DNA from: CAVQGZ01 sp963712175
GTDB lineage: Bacteria; Actinomycetota; Actinomycetes; Jiangellales; Jiangellaceae
Assembly: GCA_963712175.1 (NCBI GenBank)
Contig: CAVQGZ010000004.1
Location: forward strand, 558,001-622,000
Direction: 5' to 3'
Length of the DNA stretch: 64,000 nucleotides
Below the pieces are notes generated by a model. The model ran no database searches and was not told the DNA's origin. It saw only the letters and a list, made by a program, of their open reading frames with translations. Position 1 is the first letter of the stretch, and each line of letters begins with the position of its first letter. Of this stretch, positions 25,908 through 34,782 are shown piece after piece. The translations under genes and the position numbers were made by a program.

Positions 25908-27107
25908 GTGAGCGCTCAGCGAACCGTCGCCGTGCTGGGGTCCACGGGCTCCATCGGCACCCAGGCGCTCGACATCGTTGCCCGCAACCCCGACCGCTTC
26001 CGCGTCACCGGGCTGGCCGCCGGCGGATCGGACCCGCAGCTGCTCGCCCGGCAGGCGCTCGACCACGGCGTCCGGACGGTTGCGATCGCCCGCGCCTCGG
26101 CCGCCAGCGACCTGCTGCTGGCCCTCTATGCCGAGGCGCAGCGCCGCGGCTGGTCGAGGGGCGAGACCGAGCTTCCGGCGATCCTGACCGGGCCGGACGC
26201 CGCGAGCGAGCTCGCGGGCCAGCCGGCTGACGTGGTGCTGAACGGTCTGTCGGGCGCGGTCGGGCTGCGGCCCACGCTCGCAGCGCTCGAAGCCGGCAGC
26301 ACGCTCGCTCTGGCGAACAAGGAGTCGCTGATCATCGGCGGGCCCCTGGTCAAGGAGCGCGCAGCGGCGGGGCAGATCGTGGCCGTCGACAGCGAGCACA
26401 ACGCTCTGGCGCAGTGCCTGCGAGCGGGCCGGGCCGACGAGGTGAGGCGCCTCGTGCTCACCGCGAGCGGAGGCCCCTTCCGCGGCCGCTCCCGCGCCGA
26501 ATTGGCCGAGGTCACGCCCGAGCAGGCGCTGAACCACCCGACGTGGTCGATGGGTCCGCTGGTCACGACGAACTCCGCCACCCTGGTGAACAAGGGCCTC
26601 GAGCTCATCGAGGCTCACCTGCTGTTCGACGTCGCGCTGGAGCGCATCGACGTCGTCGTCCATCCGTCCTCGGTCGTGCACTCGATGGTCGAGTTCGTCG
26701 ACGGCTCGACGCTGGCCCAGGCCAGCCCGCCTGACATGCGCATCCCGATCGCCCTGGCTCTCGGCTGGCCCGACCGAGTTCCCGACGCAGCGCCGGCGTG
26801 CGACTGGACCAGCCCGGCCACCTGGGAGTTCTTCCCGCTCGACGACGTGGCGTTTCCCGCCGTCAGCCTCGCGCGCGCGGCCGGCGCCGCCGGCGGAACC
26901 GCCCCGGCCGTGTACAACGCCAGCAACGAGGTGGCAGTCGCGGCGTTCCTGGCCGGCGAGCTGCCCTTCGTCAGCATCGTCGACGTCATCGCGGCGACGT
27001 TGGACGAGCACGAGACCGGGAACGTCGCGACACTTGACGACGTTGAGCAAGCGGACGCGTGGGCCCGGCGCTGGGCGAGCGAGCTCATGAGACAGACAGG
27101 GGACTAG
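25908..27107 (+). CDS. dxr: 1-deoxy-D-xylulose 5-phosphate reductoisomerase
   Basis: The second enzyme of the MEP isoprenoid pathway, NADPH-dependent, has 399 residues. Visible motifs are the NADPH loop VAVLGSTGSIGTQALDI, LANKESLIIGG, the metal site VDSEHNALAQ, TASGGPFRGRS and the flexible-loop region HPTWSMGPLVTTNSATLVNKG. GTG 25908 is chosen so the protein starts a few residues before the Rossmann strand; an in-frame ATG at 25857 lies inside the palindromic repeat. rip1 follows by 3 bp and then ispG, another MEP enzyme, so the three form an operon. Confidence 0.95.
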   Translation: MSAQRTVAVLGSTGSIGTQALDIVARNPDRFRVTGLAAGGSDPQLLARQALDHGVRTVAIARASAASDLLLALYAEAQRRGWSRGETELPAILTGPDAASELAGQPADVVLNGLSGAVGLRPTLAALEAGSTLALANKESLIIGGPLVKERAAAGQIVAVDSEHNALAQCLRAGRADEVRRLVLTASGGPFRGRSRAELAEVTPEQALNHPTWSMGPLVTTNSATLVNKGLELIEAHLLFDVALERIDVVVHPSSVVHSMVEFVDGSTLAQASPPDMRIPIALALGWPDRVPDAAPACDWTSPATWEFFPLDDVAFPAVSLARAAGAAGGTAPAVYNASNEVAVAAFLAGELPFVSIVDVIAATLDEHETGNVATLDDVEQADAWARRWASELMRQTGD

Positions 27108-27110
27108 CCG

Positions 27111-28427
27111 ATGGACGTTCTCGCCGTCGTCGGCTTCGTGCTCTTCGTCGTCGGTCTGCTGGTCTCGATCGCGCTGCACGAGATCGGCCACCTCGTGCCC
27201 GCCAAGCTCTTCGACGTCAAGGTCACCCAGTACATGGTCGGTTTCGGCAACACCGTGTGGTCGCGGCGTCGTGGTGAGACCGAGTACGGCCTCAAGTCGA
27301 TCCCGTTCGGCGGCTACGTCCGGATGGTGGGCATGCTGCCGCCCCAGCCCGGCACCGACCCCACGCACCTGCGACAGGCCAGCACCGGCCCGATCCAGTC
27401 CATGGTCGAGAACGCCCGCCAGGGCTCGCTTCAAGAGGTGACGGTCGAGGACGAGGGTCGTCTCTTCTACGCCAAGCCCTGGTGGCAGAAGCTCATCATC
27501 ATGACCGGCGGGCCGCTCATGAACGTGCTGATCGGGTTCGCCCTCTTCGCCGTGGTCCTCATGGGGTTCGGGACGACGGTCCCGACACCCACGGTCGCCG
27601 CGGTCTCCGAGTGCGTCGTCTCCGTCGAGAGCGGCGAGACCGGCCCGGTCGACTGCGGGCCCGACGACCCGGCGACCCCGGCAGCCGAGGCCGGCTTCGC
27701 CGCCGGCGACGAGATCGTGTCGTTCGACGGCCAAACGGTGCAGAGCTGGGAGCAGCTCACCACCCTGATCCGCACCAACGGCGGCAACAGCGTCGACGTC
27801 GTCGTCCTTCGGGGCGGGGCCGAGCAGACGCTTCGTCCGACACTGACGGTGTCGGAGCGGTACTCCGACCCGAACGACCCGTGCAGCCCCACCGAGCCGG
27901 TCGGCTTCCTGGGCGTGAGCCCTGTCTTCGAGTCGGTGCGCCTCGGTCCCGCGGCCGTCGCCAGCCAGGTCGCCGACTTCGCCGGGCGCACCGTGGAGGC
28001 GGTGATCGCCGTCCCGAGCCGCATGGTCGGGGTCTGGAACGCCGCCTTCGGGGGAGAGGAGCGAGACATCTGCGGCCCGGTCGGCGTGGTCGGCGCCGGA
28101 CGAATCGGCGGAGAGATCGCCTCCGCCGACGGCGTGGCCGTCTCCGACCGTGTCGCCGGCTTCATCGCGCTTCTCGCGTCGTTCAACCTGGCCATCGCGG
28201 TCTTCAACCTGATCCCGCTGCTACCCCTGGACGGTGGTCACATCGCCGGCGCCCTCTGGGAGGGACTCAAGCGCGGCTGGGCTCGGCTGCTCGGCAGGCC
28301 CATGCCGCCACCGGTCGACGTCGCCAGAGGGCTTCCCATCGCCTACGCCGCGGCGATCCTGCTCGTCGGCATGGCCGTGCTGATGCTCTACGCCGACATC
28401 GTGAACCCCGTCCGGCTGCCCGGCTGA
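27111..28427 (+). CDS. rip1: Site-2 intramembrane zinc protease (RseP/Rip1)
   Basis: The 438-residue membrane metalloprotease has its zinc motif HEIGH at residues 23-27 inside the first helix, a PDZ domain (about 195-250, AGFAAGDEIVSFDGQTVQ), and a C-terminal LDGGH motif supplying the third zinc ligand. It cleaves anti-sigma factors and other membrane proteins within the bilayer. It lies between dxr and ispG, the conserved position of Rip1 in actinobacteria. An insert with two Cys-containing strands (ECVVSVESGETGPVDCG) follows helix 2. Confidence 0.93.
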   Translation: MDVLAVVGFVLFVVGLLVSIALHEIGHLVPAKLFDVKVTQYMVGFGNTVWSRRRGETEYGLKSIPFGGYVRMVGMLPPQPGTDPTHLRQASTGPIQSMVENARQGSLQEVTVEDEGRLFYAKPWWQKLIIMTGGPLMNVLIGFALFAVVLMGFGTTVPTPTVAAVSECVVSVESGETGPVDCGPDDPATPAAEAGFAAGDEIVSFDGQTVQSWEQLTTLIRTNGGNSVDVVVLRGGAEQTLRPTLTVSERYSDPNDPCSPTEPVGFLGVSPVFESVRLGPAAVASQVADFAGRTVEAVIAVPSRMVGVWNAAFGGEERDICGPVGVVGAGRIGGEIASADGVAVSDRVAGFIALLASFNLAIAVFNLIPLLPLDGGHIAGALWEGLKRGWARLLGRPMPPPVDVARGLPIAYAAAILLVGMAVLMLYADIVNPVRLPG

Positions 28428-28450
28428 GCACCGGCTGAGACAATGGAGCC

Positions 28451-29629
28451 ATGAGCGTGACGTCCTCCACCCCGATCGAGCTGGGCATGCCTGCTGCGCC
28501 GCCACCGGTGCTCGCCCCGCGCCGTGAGAGTCGCCAGATCAAGGTCGGCTCCGTGCTCGTGGGAGGCGACGCGCCGATCTCGGTGCAGTCGATGACCACG
28601 ACACCCACCACCGATGTCGACGCGACCCTGCAGCAGATCGCCGAGCTCACGGCCACGGGCTGCGACATCGTCCGAGTAGCCGTGCCGAGCCAGGACGACG
28701 CGGACGCGCTGCCGCAGATCGCTCGCAAGTCGCAGATCCCGGTGATCGCAGACATCCACTTCCAGCCCAAGTACGTCTTCGCCGCCATCGACGCCGGCTG
28801 CGCGGCGGTTCGCGTGAACCCGGGCAACATCAAGAAGTTCGATGACCGCGTGGGAGAGATCGCCGCGGCAGCCGGCGACGCCGGCGTGAGCCTGCGCATC
28901 GGCGTCAACGCCGGTTCCCTCGACAAGCGCCTGCTGGCCAAGTACGGCAAGCCCACGGCCGAGGCTCTGGTCGAGTCCGCGCTGTGGGAGGCGTCGCTGT
29001 TCGAGGAGCATGGCTTCCGCGACTTCAAGATCTCGGTGAAGCACAACGACCCCGTCGTGATGGTGCGTGCCTACGAGATGCTCGCCGAGCAGTGTGACTA
29101 CCCCCTGCACCTCGGCGTGACCGAGGCAGGACCCGCGTTCCAGGGCACCATCAAGTCGTCGGTCGCCTTCGGTGCGCTGCTGAGCCGCGGCATCGGCGAC
29201 ACGATCAGGGTCTCGCTGTCGGCTCCTCCGGTGGAGGAGGTCAAGGTAGGGCTGCAGATCCTGGAGTGCCTGAACCTGCGACCGCGCCGCCTCGAGATCG
29301 TCTCCTGCCCCTCCTGCGGGCGGGCCCAGGTGGACGTCTACACCCTCGCCGACGAGGTGACCGCCGGTCTCGAGGGCATGGAGGTGCCGCTGCGCGTCGC
29401 GGTGATGGGCTGTGTCGTCAACGGGCCGGGGGAGGCCCGGGAGGCCGACCTCGGTGTCGCGTCCGGCAACGGAAAGGGGCAGATCTTCGTCAAGGGTGAG
29501 GTCATCAAGACCGTCCCGGAGTCGAAGATCGTGGAGACGCTCATCGAGGAGGCCATGCGCATCGCCGAGACGATGGAGAGCGACAACGGCGACTCCGCTG
29601 GAGCCAGCCCCACGGTCAGCGTGGTCTGA
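28451..29629 (+). CDS. ispG: 4-hydroxy-3-methylbut-2-en-1-yl diphosphate synthase (flavodoxin/ferredoxin)
   Basis: The [4Fe-4S] enzyme of the MEP pathway converts MEcPP to HMBPP. The 392-residue product has the TIM-barrel N-terminal half (VQSMTTTPTTDVDATLQQI, VIADIHFQPKYVFAAIDAG, VRVNPGNIKKFDDRV) and cluster-ligand cysteines in SCPSCGR and VMGCVVNGPGEAREAD. It lies 23 bp after rip1 in the dxr-rip1-ispG operon. The length is usual for actinobacterial IspG. Confidence 0.96.
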   Translation: MSVTSSTPIELGMPAAPPPVLAPRRESRQIKVGSVLVGGDAPISVQSMTTTPTTDVDATLQQIAELTATGCDIVRVAVPSQDDADALPQIARKSQIPVIADIHFQPKYVFAAIDAGCAAVRVNPGNIKKFDDRVGEIAAAAGDAGVSLRIGVNAGSLDKRLLAKYGKPTAEALVESALWEASLFEEHGFRDFKISVKHNDPVVMVRAYEMLAEQCDYPLHLGVTEAGPAFQGTIKSSVAFGALLSRGIGDTIRVSLSAPPVEEVKVGLQILECLNLRPRRLEIVSCPSCGRAQVDVYTLADEVTAGLEGMEVPLRVAVMGCVVNGPGEAREADLGVASGNGKGQIFVKGEVIKTVPESKIVETLIEEAMRIAETMESDNGDSAGASPTVSVV

Positions 29630-29659
29630 CCCCTCGCAGCCACGAACGGACCGTCCGAG

Positions 29660-30508
29660 GTGTCGCTGCAGGCCGCTGCCGAGGTCAGGCCGCTCACGCC
29701 TGGCGACCTGCCCGCCGTGCGGGCGCTGCTGGACGCCGACCCCGTCGGCAACGTGTTCGTCAGCGCCCGGTTGGACGTGGCCGGGATCGAGTCGCTCAGC
29801 CGGTCGCGTGAGCTGGTCGGGTACTGGGACGAGGGACGCCTCAGCGCCCTCTGCTACGCCGGGGCCAACCTGGTGCCCGTCAATGCCACGCCACAGGCGG
29901 TCGAGGCGTTCGCCGTCCAGGCCAGCCGGCAGGTGCGACGGTCGTCGTCGGTGGTGGGTCGGGCGCCGGCGGCGTTGCGGCTCGCGGATCTGCTGGGCCC
30001 CGTGTGGGGCGAACCACGCGAGGTGCGACCCCGCCAGCCCGTCCTGGCCATCGACCACGACGGACCGGTCACACCCGACCCCGGGGTGCGTCTGGTGCGC
30101 CCGGACGAGCTCGACGTCCTCATGCCAGCGGCCGTGGCGATGTTCATCGAAGAGGTCGGTGTGGATCCGCGAGCCGACGGGGGGTCGGCGATCTACCACT
30201 CGCGGGTCCGCGAGCTCGTCCATGCCGGGCGGGCCTACGCACGCATCGAGGACGGCCGGGTCGTCTTCAAGGCCGAGGTCGGTGCGGTGTCTCGGCACGC
30301 GTGCCAGATCCAGGGCGTGTGGGTCCGGCCAGAGCTGCGCGGCCGCGGGCTGTCCGTCCCGGCCATGGCCGCGGTCGTCCGCCATGCACTGCGCGACCAC
30401 GCCGACATCGTCAGCCTGTACGTCAACGACTACAACGCACCGGCTCGGGCTGCCTACCGTTCTGTGGGCTTCGCCGAGGTCGACACCTTCGCCACGGTGC
30501 TCTTCTAG
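29660..30508 (+). CDS. GNAT acetyltransferase with N-terminal DUF4081 domain
   Basis: The 282-residue product has an N-terminal DUF4081-type domain (LLDADPVGNVFVSARLD...ELVGYWDEGRLSALCYAG, in parts) and a C-terminal GNAT fold (QIQGVWVRPELRGRGLSVPAM, then LYVNDYNAPARAAYRSVGF). A homologue next to ispG is conserved in mycobacteria (Rv2867c type). The substrate is unknown. The start is GTG 29660. It ends in TAG at 30506-30508, sharing CTAG with the stop of the convergent S9 peptidase. Confidence 0.85.
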   Translation: MSLQAAAEVRPLTPGDLPAVRALLDADPVGNVFVSARLDVAGIESLSRSRELVGYWDEGRLSALCYAGANLVPVNATPQAVEAFAVQASRQVRRSSSVVGRAPAALRLADLLGPVWGEPREVRPRQPVLAIDHDGPVTPDPGVRLVRPDELDVLMPAAVAMFIEEVGVDPRADGGSAIYHSRVRELVHAGRAYARIEDGRVVFKAEVGAVSRHACQIQGVWVRPELRGRGLSVPAMAAVVRHALRDHADIVSLYVNDYNAPARAAYRSVGFAEVDTFATVLF

Positions 30509-32463
30509 CGGCCGAGGTTCTCGGCGAAGCGCAGCTGGATCGGTGAGGAGTCACCCGCCGGAGCGACGCCGAACACCTGTCCGTAGAAGGAGAGCTCGGA
30601 CTCCAGCGCGGTGACCTGGTTGGCCGCGATCCTGAACCCGTGCTGCTCGCCCTCGAACGGCAGGTAGGCGTGCGGTACCTCGTTCGCCTCCAGTGCCGCC
30701 ACGATCGCCTCGGCTTGCGACGGGGGCACCACGGCGTCCTCGAGGCCCTGCAGGATCAGGGTGGGGACGTGGGCACTCCCGGCATGGGTGATCGGGGAGC
30801 GCTCGAGCACGATCGGCTCGGCGTCAGGCATCGGGCCGATGATGGAGTCGAAGTACCGCGACTCGAACTTGTGGGTCGTCGCCAGGAGGTCGCCGATGTC
30901 GGTGACTCCGAAGTACGACACACCAGCAGCGAAGTCGTGACCGAGCAGCGTGGCCAGCAACGTCGTCGTGCCACCGGCACTGCCGCCGCGAATCGCCATC
31001 CTGGCGCCGTCGACCAGACCCTCAGCCGCCAGGTGGCGGGCAGCAGCAGCGGCGTCCTCGACGTCGACGTCGCCCCAGGCCCCGTTCAACAGCTCCCGGA
31101 ACGGCCGTCCGTAGCCGGTGCTCCCTCGGTAGTCCACGTCCGCCCAGGCGAAGCCGCGGGTCGTCCAGTACTGCACCGCCATGGAGAAGGTGGGTCGTGC
31201 CGCGGAGGTGGGCCCGCCATGGACCGACACGATCAGCGGGGGCCTGTCCTGTGGCGGCGCACTCACGCTCGGGTTGACCGGCGGGTAGAACCAGGCGTAC
31301 GCGGTCTGGTCCTCGCCGGTCGGGAAGGACACCCGCCGCGGCACGGACACCCATGGCGCGGGCAGCTGCGCACCGGCCCCGCCCCGCAGCACCTCGTCCC
31401 CAGCCATGAGCCGGCGTACCTGCATCGGCCGGTCGGGGAAGCCGACGATGCCGACCAACGACTCCCCGTCGTCCACGATCCCCGTGACCACCTGCTCGGC
31501 AAGCGTCGTAGTCGTTCGTTCGCCGTCCTCGGTCACGGTCGTGAGCAGGCTGTCGCGGCCGGCGCTGTGGACCGACACCACGGTGCCGTCGCTGCGGACG
31601 ACGTAGCGCGACTGGCCCAGCTGCCAGGCGGGCACCGAGACCTCGGCCTCCACGGAGTCGAGGGGAGCCAGTCGGTCAACCCCGTCCACCCGATGGACGT
31701 TCCACCATCCCGACCTGTCAGAGCAGACGAACAGGGTGGCGTGGCGTCCCCACTCCGGCTGCACCAGGGACTCCCCGGCTCCACCGGCTTCACGCCGCGG
31801 GTCGCCCAGGTGCAGCGTGGCGTCGATCTCCTCCAGACGCCCCACCCACAGCTCGGTGGCGTCCCACGGCATGTTCGGGTGGTTCCAGGCCAGCCACGCC
31901 AGCTGGCGGCCGTCGCGCGAGATGCGCGGGGCTGCCACGAAGTCCGTGTCGCTGAACAGCACGACGGGATCGGCCGACCCGTCCGACGGTACGGCGACCA
32001 CCTCGTTGTGCACGTCGGTGGCCACGTCCGGGCCGTCGTGCCGCTCTCGCACGCACACGACCCAGCGCCCGTCGGGCGAGACGTCACCGTCGGCGTAGCG
32101 CCATGAGTGGGCGCTGGGCGGCGCCGGCGTGATCGCGACGGGGTCGTGCCCCGGGTCGATGCGGTACAGCCGCTGGTCGTCCCACGACGTGGCGAACACG
32201 GTCTCGTCGTGGACCCACCATGCGCCCCCGCCGTACTCGTGGACTCTCGTGCGGACGTTGAAGCCGGCGGGCACCACCTCGTGCAGCGTCCCGTCACCGT
32301 CGCGGCGGACGACGGCCTCGCGCCCGGACTCCTCCGGGCGCGTCTCGCTCCACCAGACGACACCGCGTTCGGCGCGCACCTGGGTGGGGACGGAAGCTCC
32401 GCCGACCACGTCGTCGGCGGACACGATGCTGGGCCAGGCGCCGTACGCCGCTACCGAGGTCAT
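30505..32463 (-). CDS. S9 family prolyl oligopeptidase/acylaminoacyl peptidase
   Basis: The 652-residue serine peptidase has an N-terminal beta-propeller (repeated blades with SPDGRWVVCV and SRDGRQLAW) and a C-terminal alpha/beta hydrolase. The nucleophile is in GGSAGG, the aspartate in LQGLEDAVVPPSQ and the histidine in EGEQHGF. There is no signal peptide, so it is likely cytosolic and trims short peptides or acyl-amino acids. TAGCGT 6 nt before the ATG suggests a leaderless transcript. It is divergent from proS. Confidence 0.9.
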   Translation of the reverse strand: MTSVAAYGAWPSIVSADDVVGGASVPTQVRAERGVVWWSETRPEESGREAVVRRDGDGTLHEVVPAGFNVRTRVHEYGGGAWWVHDETVFATSWDDQRLYRIDPGHDPVAITPAPPSAHSWRYADGDVSPDGRWVVCVRERHDGPDVATDVHNEVVAVPSDGSADPVVLFSDTDFVAAPRISRDGRQLAWLAWNHPNMPWDATELWVGRLEEIDATLHLGDPRREAGGAGESLVQPEWGRHATLFVCSDRSGWWNVHRVDGVDRLAPLDSVEAEVSVPAWQLGQSRYVVRSDGTVVSVHSAGRDSLLTTVTEDGERTTTTLAEQVVTGIVDDGESLVGIVGFPDRPMQVRRLMAGDEVLRGGAGAQLPAPWVSVPRRVSFPTGEDQTAYAWFYPPVNPSVSAPPQDRPPLIVSVHGGPTSAARPTFSMAVQYWTTRGFAWADVDYRGSTGYGRPFRELLNGAWGDVDVEDAAAAARHLAAEGLVDGARMAIRGGSAGGTTTLLATLLGHDFAAGVSYFGVTDIGDLLATTHKFESRYFDSIIGPMPDAEPIVLERSPITHAGSAHVPTLILQGLEDAVVPPSQAEAIVAALEANEVPHAYLPFEGEQHGFRIAANQVTALESELSFYGQVFGVAPAGDSSPIQLRFAENLGR

Positions 32464-32469
32464 GCGGCC

Positions 32470-32517
32470 ACGCTAGATCGCACGCCCGACAGAACGGGCT
32501 GGGTTGGCGGATATCCT
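32470..32517. promoter_or_regulatory. Divergent leaderless promoters of the S9 peptidase and proS
   Basis: On the minus strand TAGCGT (32470-32475) is 6 nt before ATG 32463. On the plus strand TATCCT (32512-32517) is 6 nt before GTG 32524. Both match the TANNNT-N6 arrangement of leaderless actinobacterial mRNAs and support the two chosen start codons within a 60-bp gap. Confidence 0.5.
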
Positions 32518-32523
32518 CACAGC

Positions 32524-34293
32524 GTGATCCTGCGGATGTCCCAGCTGTTCCTGCGCACCTTGCGTGAGGACCCCGCGGATGCGGAGGTTCCCAGCCACCG
32601 CCTTCTCGTCCGCGCGGGGTACATCCGGCGGGCCGCCGCGGGCGGCTACACGTGGCTGCCGCTCGGCTACCGCGTCCTGCGCAACGTCGAGCAGGTCGTG
32701 CGTGAGGAGATGGACGCCGCAGGCTTCCAGGAGGTCCACTTCCCAGCCCTGCTTCCCCGCGAGCCCTTCGAGCGGTCCGGTCGCTGGACCGACTACGGCG
32801 ACGACCTGTTTCGGCTCAAGGACCGCAAGGGCGCCGACCACCTGCTGGCGCCCACCCACGAGGAGATGTTCACCCTGCTGGTCAAGGACCTGTACTCCTC
32901 GTACAAGGACCTGCCGACGAGCATCTACCAGATCCAGTGGAAGTACCGCGACGAGCCACGCCCGCGTGCCGGGCTGCTGCGTGGCCGGGAGTTCCTGATG
33001 AAGGACTCCTACTCCTTCGACGTGGACGACGCCGGGCTGCAGATCAGCTACGACGCGCACCGGCAGGCCTACCAGGGGCTGTTCGACCGGCTCGGGGTCC
33101 AGTACGTGATCGTCTCGGCGGTGTCCGGCGCCATGGGTGGCTCGGCGAGCGAGGAGTTCCTGCTGCCCACCGATGTCGGTGAGGACACCTACGTCCGATG
33201 CACCGCCTGTGACTACGCGGCCAACACCGAGGCCGTGACCACCCCCGCTCCACCAGAGCCCAGCGTCGACGGCGTCCCTGCCGCGCATGTCGAGGACACG
33301 CCCGACACTGCGACGATCCAGACCCTGGTGGACGCCTCCAACGAGCGCGCCGACCTCCGCCGAGACGACCGTGCCTGGACGGCTGCCGACACCCTCAAGA
33401 ACGTGGTCGTGATGCTGCGTCACCCGGACGGCACGACAGCGCCACTGGTCGTCGGCGTCCCCGGGGATCGTGAGGTCGACCTGAAGCGCCTCGGCGCGGC
33501 GGTGGCGCCTGCCGTGCCGGAGGCCTTCGGTGAGGACGACTTCGCCGCCCACCCGTCCCTCGTGCGGGGCTACATCGGCCCGCAGGTCCTGGGTGCCAAC
33601 GGCCCCATCGGCATCACCTACCTCACCGACCCTCGGGTGGTGGGGGGCACACGCTGGATCACCGGTGCGAACGAGTCCGGCCGTCACGTCTACGACCTCG
33701 TCGCCGGGCGGGACTTCAGCAGCGACGGGACGATCGAGGCGGCCGAGGTGCGCGCGGGTGACCCCTGCCCGCAGTGTGGCGAGGCCCTGGAGATCGCCCG
33801 GGGCCTGGAGATCGGGCACATCTTCCAGCTCGGTCGCAAGTACGCCGAGGCGCTGGACCTCACCGTGCAGGACGAGTCCGGCAAGCAGGTCGTGGTCACC
33901 ATGGGCTCCTACGGCGTCGGCGTGTCCAGGCTCGTCGCCGCGATCGCGGAGCAGACCCACGACGAGCTGGGGCTGTCCTGGCCAGTCCAGGTGGCACCGG
34001 CGCAGGTCCACGTCGTCGCGGCGGGGAAGGACGAGGTGATCGTCGAGACGGCCGCACGGCTCGGCCAGCAGCTGTCCGATGCCGGGCTCGACGTGCTCCT
34101 CGACGACCGCCCCGGCTCGGCTGGGGTGAAGTTCGCCGATGCAGAGCTGATCGGCGTGCCGGTCATCCTGGTCGTGGGACGCGGGCTGAAGGACGGCGTC
34201 GTCGAGCTACGCCGACGGGCTACCGGGGAACGAACGAGCGTCGCGGTGGAGCACGCGGTGCGCACCGTCGCCGACCTGGTGGGAGGGCGCTGA
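32524..34293 (+). CDS. proS: Proline--tRNA ligase (bacterial type)
   Basis: The class II synthetase charges tRNA-Pro. The 589-residue product has the motif 1 region (HRLLVRAGYIRRAAAGGYTW), motif 2 (KYRDEPRPRAGLLRGREFLMKD), a YbaK-like editing insertion domain in the middle (about 225-400) and motif 3 (MGSYGVGVSRLVAAIAEQ), then an anticodon-binding domain. GTG 32524 is preferred because it gives the usual start before MSQLFLRTLREDPADAEV and follows TATCCT by 6 nt. It begins the translation-factor operon; rimP follows by 1 bp. Confidence 0.95.
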   Translation: MILRMSQLFLRTLREDPADAEVPSHRLLVRAGYIRRAAAGGYTWLPLGYRVLRNVEQVVREEMDAAGFQEVHFPALLPREPFERSGRWTDYGDDLFRLKDRKGADHLLAPTHEEMFTLLVKDLYSSYKDLPTSIYQIQWKYRDEPRPRAGLLRGREFLMKDSYSFDVDDAGLQISYDAHRQAYQGLFDRLGVQYVIVSAVSGAMGGSASEEFLLPTDVGEDTYVRCTACDYAANTEAVTTPAPPEPSVDGVPAAHVEDTPDTATIQTLVDASNERADLRRDDRAWTAADTLKNVVVMLRHPDGTTAPLVVGVPGDREVDLKRLGAAVAPAVPEAFGEDDFAAHPSLVRGYIGPQVLGANGPIGITYLTDPRVVGGTRWITGANESGRHVYDLVAGRDFSSDGTIEAAEVRAGDPCPQCGEALEIARGLEIGHIFQLGRKYAEALDLTVQDESGKQVVVTMGSYGVGVSRLVAAIAEQTHDELGLSWPVQVAPAQVHVVAAGKDEVIVETAARLGQQLSDAGLDVLLDDRPGSAGVKFADAELIGVPVILVVGRGLKDGVVELRRRATGERTSVAVEHAVRTVADLVGGR

Positions 34294-34294
34294 C

Positions 34295-34780
34295 GTGCAG
34301 GCTGTCAAGGTTGCCCAGCAGCTTCGAGAACGGCTCACCGGGCTCGTCGAGCAGGCCGGCTACGACCTCGAGGACGTGGTGGTCACCCCGGCCGGCAAGC
34401 GACGTCTCGTGCGCCTGGCGGTGGACAAGGACGGCGGGGTGAGCCTGGACGAGTGCGCCGAGCTGTCGCGCGACGTCTCCGCGGCCCTCGACGCCGCCGA
34501 GGACCTCCTCGGGCAGCAGCCGTACACGCTCGAGGTCGGCTCACCAGGCGTGTCGCGACCACTCACGCTGCCGAGGCACTGGCGCCGCAGCGTCGACCGG
34601 CTGGTCAAGGTCGCCCGGCACGACGGCTCCACCCTGACCGGGCGCGTCATCTCCGCCGAGGACGAGTCGGCCGTCCTGGACGTGGACGGTGCCGAGGTCT
34701 CCCTCGCCTACTCCGACGTCGCCAAGGCCGTCGTCCAGGTCGAGCTCAACCGCGGCTCGCACGAGCGTGGGGAGGGCTGA
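34295..34780 (+). CDS. rimP: Ribosome maturation factor RimP
   Basis: The 161-residue 30S assembly factor has the N-terminal domain (LVEQAGYDLEDVVV, SLDECAELSRDVSAALD) and conserved YTLEVGSPGVSRPLTLPRHW, followed by the Sm-like C-terminal domain (GRVISAEDESAVLDVDGAEV). The start is GTG 34295, 1 bp after proS. Its place before nusA is the standard rimP-nusA-infB order. Confidence 0.95.
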   Translation: MQAVKVAQQLRERLTGLVEQAGYDLEDVVVTPAGKRRLVRLAVDKDGGVSLDECAELSRDVSAALDAAEDLLGQQPYTLEVGSPGVSRPLTLPRHWRRSVDRLVKVARHDGSTLTGRVISAEDESAVLDVDGAEVSLAYSDVAKAVVQVELNRGSHERGEG

Positions 34781-34782
34781 GC

